Source: Patiria miniata (taxonomy: Eukaryota > Echinodermata > Asteroidea > Valvatida > Asterinidae). Taken from it: a stretch of DNA of 64,000 nt. The notes under the pieces were generated by a model that was not told the origin of the DNA, did not search any database, and saw only the letters and a list, made by a program, of their open reading frames with translations. Shown in pieces: positions 11,903 to 23,900 of this stretch. A program made the position numbers and the translations under genes. Where the stretch lies: NCBI RefSeq assembly GCF_015706575.1, contig NW_024037056.1:16171405-16235404 (forward strand), written 5' to 3'. Positions within the stretch are counted from its first letter, which is position 1. Every line of letters begins with the position of its first letter.

Positions 11903-14900
11903 CTGCAAGATGTAAAAATAAAATAAAATAAAATATAGTTATCAAAAAAGTGGTTATCATTCATCACTTTCTCAGCAACTTCAGGACCATGATGATCTTT
12001 GTGATCAGCAAATGGAATGGATGTTGACAAGTTAAGGATACTGTTTTAGATCCTCATGTATAGCAAACCTCTATGTCTATAAAGAGGTGTTATAGCGCCC
12101 TCTACAGTGAATGCACAGAGCCAATACTGAGCTCTGGCTAGTAGGAACAAGGATAAATGACCCTTTAAAGCTACAGCAGAGTTTAAAGGATCTAGGAATA
12201 CTTGGGTCACATTTGAAAAGTTAATCGTCTTGTACCAGCATTTTGATTGAGACCAGTGGATACGAGTTCAACGTAGACACGTAATATCGCCCTCTGCGGT
12301 GCATGCGCGGAGCCAATACTGACCTCTGGTTGGGCACCAGGATGTTGTTGACCCCTCCAAGCTTGACGTTGATCTTGAGGCAGAGGTTGGACAGGGTCTG
12401 GGCGGTGGTGCGGTTGACGTTCTTCATCTGGACGCACTGGGTGGCGATGCCCAGAAGCGTGTCGCCTATTCTCTTGACCTCAGCTGGAAAAAGAAAACCA
12501 CAACGCATTGAACAAAGTATTGTTTTCTTCCAAGTTTAGTAATTCAGCTGGAGTAATTTCACAGGGTATTTGTACCAGTCCTATCTTCTCATGAAATCAG
12601 CGGGTGTGTTACTGAGCAATGTAGCGGCTCCACGTGCCTTTATTAATTATCCCTAACCGCCCTGAATCCTTCAAAATCCTCTTTGCCAAAGTGGAGGAAT
12701 TTGGAGGATTGAGGTTACATGGCAAAAGTGTGATACTGATTCCGTGGGATGCACTTTGTCGAGGTCTTGGGCCGGACCTTGTGTTGTTTTGCTCAGCCAC
12801 GCATAAATATAGGCATGGATTATGCTTGAAATCCTCCGTACTGCTCCAGGATGTCACTGGCCAAGCCTGAACATATTGACAGTCACTGCCGCAGGATTTT
12901 GCAGGATTCAGGCAGTGGTTACCCCTCAACGGACCATATTCAAGAAATAATGGAGGAATTTGCAGGATTGAGGCTATATGCTATTTTTCCATGAGGCCAA
13001 TTGGAGTATTTTGCAGGATTGAGGCGACATCCTAGCAAAAAGGCCTAGGGAGTTAGGGTTAAGGATCTTCTTTAGAAAGTCCTGAAAGTTTTTTTCAGAT
13101 CCTCACCGTAAACGGGCGTCTTTCCCGGGAGGACCACCACGATGAGCTGTAAATCGGGGAACTGTCTCTTGAGATAGCGGAACATGGGTTCCACCTGGTC
13201 AGCGCCCTGGGCGTACTTGCAGAACACGGGCTGGCAGCCGATGGGCATGCCGGCGTCGCTGGAGATCTTCTGGAGTTGACTGGTAAAATTCCTAGCGTGG
13301 AAGATGAAAGCAAATTTGCTTAGCATAAACAAGTACTGCTGAGTGTAAAAAAGGATCTTCTGAGCAAGAAAGGGTAACCAGCTTAAATGGCACACGATTA
13401 TATTGCTTGTGACTGGTATTCAGCCAAATTTCATGCCGGCGTCGCTGGAGATCTTCTGGAGTTGACTGGTGAAATTCCTAGCGTGGAAGAAGAAAGGAAA
13501 TTTGCTTAGCATGAACAGGTACTGCTGAGCGTAAAAAAGGATCTTCTGAGCAAGAAAGGGTAACCAGCTTAAATGGCACACGATTATATTGCTTGTGACT
13601 GGTATTCAGCCAAATTTCATGCTGGCGTCGCTGGAGATCTTCTGGAGTTGACTGGGGCAATTCCTAATGTGGAAGATGAATGGAAATTTGCTTAGCATAA
13701 ACAAGTACTGCTGAGCATTAAAAAAAATCTGCTGAGCAAGAAAGGGTTACCAGCTGAAATGGCACATGATTATATTGCTTGTGACTGGTATTCAGCCAAA
13801 TTTCATGCCGGCGTCGCTGGAGATCTTCTGGAGTTGACTGGTGAAATTCCTAGCATGGAAGAAGAAAGGAAATTTGCTTAGCATGAACAAGTACTGCTGA
13901 GCATTAAAAAACAATCTGCTTAGCAAGAAAGGGTTACCAGCCTAAATGGCACATGATTATATTGCTTGTGACTGGTATTCAGCCAAATTTCATGCCGGCG
14001 TCGCTGAAGATCTTCTGGAGTTGGCTGGTGAAATTCCTAGCGTGGAAGGTATGAAAATTGCTTAACAGCATGCACATATTTGCTTAGTGGAAAAAAAATA
14101 TCTGCTGAGAAAAAATACATTAGCAGCCTTTACGATCTGTACTCCTTGTGACTGTATTCAGCCAACTTTTGCTTAAAAGCGGGTAGTCATAAGTCATCGT
14201 AAGTCATCACAAGTCATCACAAGTCATTCACTAGTCATTCACTAGTCTTCTAGTCTGGAGCCATGCAACAAGCCACTCAAATGAGAAGTAACAAGGCCTT
14301 TCTTTTATCATTGTTCATTTTGTGATTGACCTGTGATGAGCTAGTGATGGACTTGTCAATGACATGTGACTGACTTGTGTTTTACTAGTGATTTTCTTGC
14401 CGATTGTCTTGTGAAAGCTTGTGAAGGAGTTGTGATCGATTTGTGATTACGTTTGAGGTGGAGCTGTTGTACTTGACCTGCTATTGACTTAGGAATGACT
14501 TATGATGGACCTGTGATTGACTTATGATTGGCTTTTGCCTGATCTGTGATAGCCTTGTGATGAAACTTATGCTTGATCTGTGATGGACTTGTGATTGACT
14601 AGTGATGGCTTGTGCCTGATCTGTGATAGCCTTGTGATGAAACTTATGCTTGATCTGTGATGGACTTGTGATTGACTAGTGATGGCTTGTGCCTGATCTG
14701 TGATAGCCTTGTGATGAAACTTATGCTTGATCTGTGATGGACTTGTGATTGACTAGTGATGGCTTGTGCCTGATCTGTGATAGCCTTGTGATGAAACTTA
14801 TGCTTGATCTGTGATGGACTTGTGACCACACTGATGTTTCACTACTTACTTGAGTGCTTCTTCTTTACACTGGTGCTGTTGTGCGAAGCAGGCGATGGCC

Positions 14901-17900
14901 CAGGTGCTGATCTTGACTCCCGTGTGGAACTGCTTTCCCCGCATGTCCCAGACGCCCTGCGTAGGCACCGCCAACATTCTGCCACTCTGTTGCTGTACGA
15001 ATTGAACAAACAAAAAGGTCACCCATTGCGAAAGGGAATCCATGTTTAACTTGGCGTGGGTTGTAATCGAGTCCTTCATAAGTCTTTCACAAGAACCCAG
15101 TCATCCCTGAGCAGGATGATGAACTCTTTCCAATTAGGTTAAGCCTAATGTTCAATCAATGTTGCTGGAATCTAAATAATTAATATAAAACCAGGCATTT
15201 GTTATTTTTTTATTTCGGAGTGTTAAGCGTTAAAAATTGGAAGAATGGAGGAATGTTTACACCCACTCGTCCTCCGTATTGGATCTTCGGAGCCGGCAGG
15301 ACACGCCCCTCGATGCGAACCATGTCCGTGCTGATGTTGAGGCTGAACTCCTGCACGTAGGGGTCGTTGTTGAACTGTGCCCTGTGAACCTTTGTTGATC
15401 AGAACAAAATGCAAAAGTGGTGTCAGCGGTGGGATTACGGCCAATGACAGAGTAGTTTAGATTATACAACACAGTGGTTGTTATTGAATTGTGCCCTGTG
15501 GACCTATACGGATCACAACATGAAGAAATGTGGTGTCAGCGGTGGGATTATGGCTAATGACAATTTAGATTATACAACACAGTGGTTATTATTGAACTGT
15601 GCCCTGTGGACCTATACGGATCAGAGCAACATGAAGAAATGTGGTGTCAGCGGTGGGATTACGGCAAATGACAGAGTAATTTAGATTATACAACACAGTG
15701 GTTATTGAACTGTGTCCTGTGAATCTATACGGATCAGAACAACATGAAGAAATGTGGTGGCAGCGGTGGGATTACGGCCAATGACACAGTAATTTAGATT
15801 ATACAACACAGTGGATGTTATTGAACTGTGCTCTGTGAACCTATAAGGATCAGAACATGAAGAAATGTGGTGTCAGTGGTGGGATTACAGCCAATGGCAG
15901 GGTAATTAAGATTATACAACGAAGTTATTAAACTGTTCTCTTCACAGAAAATACTCACCAGGTTGTTGATTTCTCGCTCTCTGTCTGGGGCTGAGCGTGC
16001 AGTTGCCTGATTAAAAAAGTAAATAAATAAATCCTTGTAAACAACGTGTCCAAAACAATGTGTCCAAAACAATGATTGTATCTGCACATTTTTGCAGAAG
16101 GATACAGCACAATGGCTGAAAATTTTGTGGCAACATTAATGGCACTATTTCGATCAAAATAACTGGTCAGTTGAGATTCATACAAGATAAAAATTTGTCA
16201 TTTCAGTAACTGAAGTAATAACAAGTACAATTCTTACACAATAATAAAAATGGTCAAGTAATACTTAAACAGTAATATCTACCAGTTCATATTTGAAAAT
16301 ATTTTCCATTTCTATAAAATTGTTGTGTACATACTATCACAACATGTTCAAAATAATTTGAGAAAATACAAAACAAGATGAATACATACCATTTTGAATG
16401 AATACAGAAGTTTTTTTGTTAGCTAAATGTATCTAACTAACTAATGCTCCAAATGTATTGTTAAAATAGCGGTTTAATTTTTAAGCACATAGCTCCTGAG
16501 AGATCTGAAAAAAAATTCTGACAAGAACCTACACTGCCTGTTGCTAGGTTATATCTACTGTATCTTGATGTAAATCTTCTGCAAAATATGTCATTTGGAA
16601 GTTACCATGAAAAAAATGAGACTATTGGCGAAAGGTTTTGAAAAGACTAATAAAAAAAAATGGTATCTACAATAATCTAAGCCTGTTCTACAAGCAGCTG
16701 TAAGCGCTTGTAGGTTTCAAGTAAGGGAAGCCTCCACACAATGTATCCAATCCAAATCAATTTTTTTCTTTCCGGTCCAGAGTAAAATAAAGTTGTTGAA
16801 GTTATACTTGAAAAGATCAACTGCTTCTGAGCTAACGTTTCCAAGGAATTGCAACATGAAAGATTCAAATAGCTAAAACTTGTCTACAAGAGCGCAAGAT
16901 TAAGAAAAGTCAGTAAAAAGCTGTAAGCTATAAATAAATCTCCATCATCATTTTGAGAACGTTGCACATTCCCATTGTATTTTTAAGACGAACAGTCCGT
17001 TCTCAATCAAGAATGCAAAGCAAGTGTATAGAGAAGTTTGGCTTTTTACAAAAAAGAAAAGTGTTATTAATTGAAACTGACAGAAACTTAATCAGTTTGT
17101 AACTTCTACAGACAGATTACTAAACACCGCAAAAAAAAAGGTCCACACTCATTGGAGGGGTCATAATTTTTAATTTGATCGTCTTATGACGATGTCATTT
17201 ATATCCATTGGGGAATTTTGTTAGCTACATTTTGATACTCCGTTTACTATCAAAGATTATACAACACCTGAATAAAACCCCGTCATCTGATTGGTAAATT
17301 GTAGATCACGTGACATATTATTATTCGGTATAATGCACGGTGCGACCATGCGTTATACCCATGCGTTATACCGTTTCACTTTGCGCTTCTTCCATGACGC
17401 GGTATTTGCGTGCAAAATGCATGCTGGTGTGCACGTTCAGCGTAGCGCGTATTGTTCCAAAGAGCCAGCGCTACAGCGTTGGGTTCAAACATTTTCGTGA
17501 AGGGGTAGTTCAACATCTTTAAAATCAAAATAAATTGTAGTTTATAATTTACCAATCAAATGACGAGAATTTATTCTGGTGTTGTATAAAACAAATAACG
17601 AATGTTTTACGTTCGTGCGATGGAAAGAATAATTTCATTCGGTGACAGATTGAATGTTCTATTCCACTCGGCTTCGCCTCGTGGAATAGAACATTCAATC
17701 TGTCACCTCATGAAATTATTCTTACCATCGCACTCACAAACATTCGTTATTTGTATACTGTAAAGTGTCCAAGATTGACAACTGTTTATGAAAAATGATG
17801 CAGTTTGAATATTTGCAAATTAAAAACACACATGCCCTTAATTGGCCCTATCGACTGCACAGTGCCCGAACTAAGCCCGGGTAATTCAATTTTGCGTGCT

Positions 17901-20900
17901 CTATGCATGCAAGCACTGTGCAGTGGATATTCCCTACCAGTCATTTTGGGCACTGTGACATTGTAACGCAGCAATTTCCACTCACGCACTCTTTAAATTT
18001 GCAACTTTTTTCAAACTGCATCATTTTTCATACACCGTCGTCAATCTTGGATGATTTATGGTCTTTGGTAGCAAACGGGGTATCAAAATGTAGCTAACAA
18101 CATTCCCAAAGGTCTATATAAATGACGGCATCATAAGACGATCAGATTCAAAATTAGGACCCCTCCAATGAGTGTGGATTTTTTTTTTTTGTGGTGTTCA
18201 TTAACACATGTTTTGAATGCAAATTGTGCTCATCTAATTATTACAAAAGCAGAAGGCATCTGTTCAAGTGAAACTCCAACAATGTGGGTTTTCTGAGGGT
18301 TTTTCTGACCGAATTTGTCTGAGAATTCAAAGTTTGATTTGGAGGGGACACACGTGAGGAGACGGCAACTTATTTGAGCAACCTTGATCATGGTAGAGGT
18401 TTGCATGTCGGTTAGTTTCTTTATGCAGCGCTGGCCTGGCACTATGTTGCAAACCTGCAAAGAATGAGAGAAATAAAAATAAGAAACAAAAGATTTGGTA
18501 AACAACAACAACAATAAACAAATTCAGCCACAATGTAACATCAACCTTCTTACTTTAAAAATTAAGTAAATGCACTTTTTGATATCTGACAATTTTCAAT
18601 GGGAGGTTTAAAATACAAAGTACACGTACACACTACAAACACGTGCTCTTTATCAAAAAGAAAAAGAAACGAAAAGGAAAAGCTTAAAAACAAATTTGAA
18701 CAAAAACAAAAGGTATGCAGAGTCTGCATTTCTCAGGTTAAAATAATAATATCTCGAAAAGAGACAAAAAACTTGACCAGTAACAAAAGGTATTCAAAGT
18801 CTACATACCACAGCCAAAGAGAAAAATAAAATCTAAGAAAAAAAAGAAAATAAAAATTTTTTTGAACAATTACAAAAGGTGTTCAGAATCAGTGTTTACC
18901 TCTAGAGGCAAGTACGTGTGGCGCTGTTCTTGTCCAACTTGCAAGCAAGGCAAAAACGGGTACCTAGGGTAGAAAATTGACAGGAAAATGGAACAAATTA
19001 TATTTGATCTTTGGTTCAATAAGGTTCAATTCTAGGGGAAGTGTGGCCTAGTGGTTAGGGTTCTTGACTCATGATCAGAGGGTCAGGGGTTCGAATCCAG
19101 CTGCTGGTTATATGTTGTGTCCTTGGGCAAGCCACTTCATCCCCACTTGCCTCTTTCCACCCAGAGTATAAATGGGTACCGGCAATAGCTAGGGAGTAAC
19201 CTGCGATGGACTGGCATCCCATCCAGGGGGAGTAGAAATTTTCTCAGTCGTTTCATGCCACTGAAACCGGAGATAAACGCCAGCCTGATGGGCCATATTG
19301 GCTCGGGACAGACTTTAATTTTTACTAGGTTCAATTTGGGACGGAATCAGAAAAATGAAAAATAAGGGTCAAGTCTAACAATTTTCAGGAATAAGCCAAC
19401 GTTACTGATAAAATACAACGAGTGGCTTGCCAGTCAACAATAAACCTTGATTTAGACGAGAAAAACCAAGGGGTTAAGAATCTTGAAATCACGACGAAAT
19501 GAGGAATTTGACTAACTGTAATATACGCCTGTGTCGGTCCTTGAAATACTTGGCCACTGTGCATTCCACCGTCTGTCCGTTCTCCAACTCCAGAGGGAAT
19601 CTGCAATGAGAAATAAAAATATCAAAAAAGTAACATTTATGAAACATTTAGGTGTCCTTCATGGGCTTCCATGGATAGGTAGCATAGTGCCCTCTATATG
19701 CATGCAAAGAGCCAATATGTAAAACAATACAATGGACGAGTTCTCATGTAACGAAAAGAAGTTTAAAAGTGCAAAAGAAAAAAATCATGAAACAGATGGG
19801 TGTCCTTCAATGGCTGACATGGGTCGCTGTATAGCGCCATCTATGGTCCATGCACAGACCAAATGTGGTTTAAATGTACAATGGACAACTACTCACGTCT
19901 GTGCTTGAGCAACTCTCCTGGTGACGTTACACACGCGGTACTTGCGACGCATGTTACCACAATGTGTAATCTCAATCTTCAATCCTACAAAAAAAAAACA
20001 AAACAAGCCTATTAACCTACACGGTAGAATCGCATCAATGCAGCTTGAAAAACATTGTCCAATTACATGATATACAAATGGACGCGAAACGCGCAAAATC
20101 TGAGACAAACAAAACTTAACCTACAAAACTCCATAGGGTTGTCCAAGGGGCGTAGCTAACTCGCAAACGGTGATAGGTCAGTTGGAGCTGGTCCCAAAGT
20201 GCACAAAATTATATTCCGGTGATTTGGAATGGCTATTCACTGGAAGTCTTTTCTTTTAAGTAGTGCACACAATGGGTAATCCTACAGGGTAAACCTATAC
20301 AATAGCACTGCCAGGTTCTTTTCACAAGCAAACAACAAGGCTAGGTGTAAGTCACACGTGGCAGGCATCAGTGAGTCAATCAAGGAGGTTTAAAGAGAGG
20401 TGGCCCATCTGGGCCGAGCAAAAATGGTTCAAACTTCTTTAACCCTAACTGAACCCAACCCATCTAAGTTCAACAGCAGGTTTTGTTTAAATCTGTTGGG
20501 ATAGGTACAGTACCCCTAAACTGATGGTCTTTTACACTGGGGTTGGCATACCTCCAGAAACTAAGTCCAACAGTGTGTGTGTGTACAATTTCCCATGTGG
20601 GTGTTGCAATTTGCTTGAATGGGTACGCTTCCTAGTAAATTATGCTGGGGAGTTAGGGTTAATAGGGGTGTCACTAGCAAAAATGTTGTCCAATGTTGTT
20701 CAAAATTTAATTCAAACTCCCCAACACAGAAAGGAAATAAATGACAAATAAATATCTGACCCTTGATTTCTTTGGTGAATTTGACTCTCTGTGAGTCGGT
20801 GAGCGGTCGGCGCTGGTCACTGCTGGTTCCGATGTCTAGAACCTCGCACATAAAGTCTATGACAGGCTGGGCTTTGTAGAACGCAGTGGCTGACACTGAA

Positions 20901-23900
20901 AAACAAAATAAAGAATATAACCGTCAAAAAAGGTTGAAAATGTCACCTCAAACTAAGCCATTAGCTTAGGTTGTATCTGGCTCACTCGGCTACAGCCGAA
21001 AAATAACACACGCACCTATGGAAGCCGCTGGCTAGCCGCTGTAGCCACTTCACATAGACTTGTGTGTTATTGATGGCCGTAGCCATGTGATTTGTTTACT
21101 TCCTTTTTTATAGTCTGGTGCCGTTCCGACTTACCGTCAATGTTCAGCATCATTTTCCACTTGGACGGCCGGACGCTCTGATGGAAGCCAAACCATACCT
21201 CCCGCCCCCCACCCAGGGGGTGGAAGTAATCGTCAGGGGGTGAGAAGAAGGATCGCCCCACTGGGGTGTAACTACAAAAAACAATTAACAACAGTTCAGT
21301 CAAAATTGATACACAAACTTCTTTTTCTTTACCGGAAACCAAAGTAGTCACCATGATTGTTTGCTCAATAAGCCATTTGCGAGTGACCTATACCCTTTGG
21401 GATTTAAATTTGAAAAACGTCTGGTACACTGACTTGCTCAGAATGCTTGGCACATTTTAACTTTGAATTCTCCAGACCAAAGACACTGTTGCTAATCACA
21501 TGATTCGGGGCAAGCTCTTGCATAGTTAAGTAAGAGACGCTCAGCACCAATACATTGTTCACAATGGGTGAGAATGGCACAAAGACACCAGACCAAGCCG
21601 GAGCTGGGGGTTGCTAGCATAAGGCTTGCCCCGAATCATGTGATTCTTTGGTCGGGAGAATGCAAAGTTAAAACGTGCAAAGCATTTGATTAAGTCAGCG
21701 TTCCAGATTTTATTCAAATTTTACTCGCAAATGGCTTATTTAGGAAGTCTCTGCAAAACTAAGACTGTGACTGTCTCAAAATTGGCAGTTGTGCTGCTCC
21801 TGTGGACTGCTGAAAAGCGACAAGTTCCAACTAATTTGTACATTGTACTGATTTGTCATGAAGCAAGTTTTAACCCTGACAGACACAATGCAGTGCAACA
21901 GTCTGTGGGACCTTGCTGCATTTGCTATCAACTGCCAATTCTGAGACAATGACAGCTAGTCCCATTGAACAACGCCACAGTTGCATCCTGCTGCAGTTGG
22001 CAACCATGTACTCTGAGGCAGTTTGACCTGTATCTTGTTTAAATTGTGTAGGCTTCTCACTATGACAAAGTGTTGTGTTGGGCATGGTTGGGTATGGTCT
22101 GGACAAATTGCCCTTGAGGATGAGAGGTAATTGTTTACATGTACTTCCTGATGTCTTGCGTGCAGCATAAGGGTTGAGGTTTTAAGATTCAAAATATCGA
22201 TTGGGACTCACGTCATGGAGGGTAGATGTCTCATGACGACGTCCAACGCCAGGACCGGATCATGGGGGATGATGTTGACCCTTCCTTCCAAGGCATCGGC
22301 CAGGGACTGCAGGCTGACCTTGGCTACATACCGGATGGACACCTTGAAAGACCGCTCTTTGCCTTCCCCTGGCAGGGTCACCTCCAGGTCAACCTGAGGT
22401 CAAAGGTCAAAGGTCAAAGTGTTTTTAGAAAATGATGTAGACCCTGCCTTCCAAGGGCGTACGTTGGCCATTAGCATCAATTGGTGAAAATGGTTTTGAA
22501 ACCTACAGATTCTGAACCCTAACCTTCCAAAATCCTTCAAAATCCGCTTTGCAAAAAGGAGGATTTTGCAGGATTGAGGCTATATGGCAAAAATGTGTGG
22601 CTGATTTTGGAGGATGCACTCTGTCAAGGTATTAGGCCGGACCCTGTTTTGTAAATGCTCAGACGTGCATACATTTAGGCCTGGATTATACTTGAAATCC
22701 TCCGCACTGCTTCAGGATGTCACTGGCTCTGCCTCAACATATTGACAGTGATTGCTGGAGGATTTTGCAGGATTGAGGCAGTGGTCACCCCTCCAAGAAC
22801 GTCATTCAAGAAATAACAGAGGATTATGCAGGATTGAGGCTGCATGCAAGTTTTACATGGAGGCAGTTGGAGGATTTTGCAGGATTGACGTTGCATCCTA
22901 GCAAAATGCCTAGGGGGTAGGGTTAACCAATGTAATCTAAGAGCAATTTACAGAGATGCCAGGGGATTGTCAGATAAGCCGACATGACTAATGCAAATGC
23001 ACACAAGGTCACAAAAAACCCCAAAGCCAATTTCTCCTTCTTAAATTGATCAAGACCACACTACCTTCTCTTTGCCAATGGGCAACTCCTGTCGGCAGTA
23101 CAGGTTCTTACGCCCATCAAAGACCGGTTTGATGTTCTGGAATATTCTGTTGGTGTGTTTGACCAAGGTGTCCATCACTTCCCTGGGAAACAAGAACGAA
23201 AGAACCAAAGTGGTTGATATAATAACACTAGTATCACCAGTAAATATGTAATTACAGTCGAACCCTGACAAGAAGAGCACTGTTAATACAAGGACCTGCT
23301 TATAACAAGCAAAAATTTAAAAGGTCCCAAGTCTTTGTTGTTCTTTGAGTTCCTTTGTGTTCCATTACTGTTAATACAAGGTACCTGTTATAACAAGGTA
23401 ATTCGTTAAAGGGAATATACAACATTTGCAAACATCGAAAAATAAAACTACCAAGTTTTTAAGAGATACCTTACTAGGATGTTGGTAAATGACAGTCTAA
23501 AGCATCCTGTAAAATTATGGCACCTGGTGTGAAGTCATTTGCAAGAAAATGGTATTTTTGTATACATTTCCAATGGTGGTCGGCCGACCACCGTTGGAAA
23601 AACCTAACTATATTTCAACTACTGCTCCAAATTTACCTTTTTCCAGTCCAAATTTTGTTTGGTATTGGTTACATGTTCATGAACGGGTGCAGGCCAGCTA
23701 GACTGGTTCCCTTACCTTACAATTTTCTGGCAACTATAAGTTGATCCATTTCATCTTTAGTGGAGTCAGGGAGCCAGACTACTTGAACAATTTTGTTTTT
23801 CTTGGTTTTTCCAGCATTTTCGAACATAAAACTTCAAACATGTCAGTGTAACAATATTTGATATATTATACTAACCCCTCAAATACTCCATTTCTGAAAA

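Noticed and set aside
22398..22419. Nuclear receptor DR1 element
   Set aside because: Matches AGGTCAAAGGTCA, but it is explained more simply as a heptamer slippage repeat that forms the exon 4 acceptor tract. No independent support for receptor binding.
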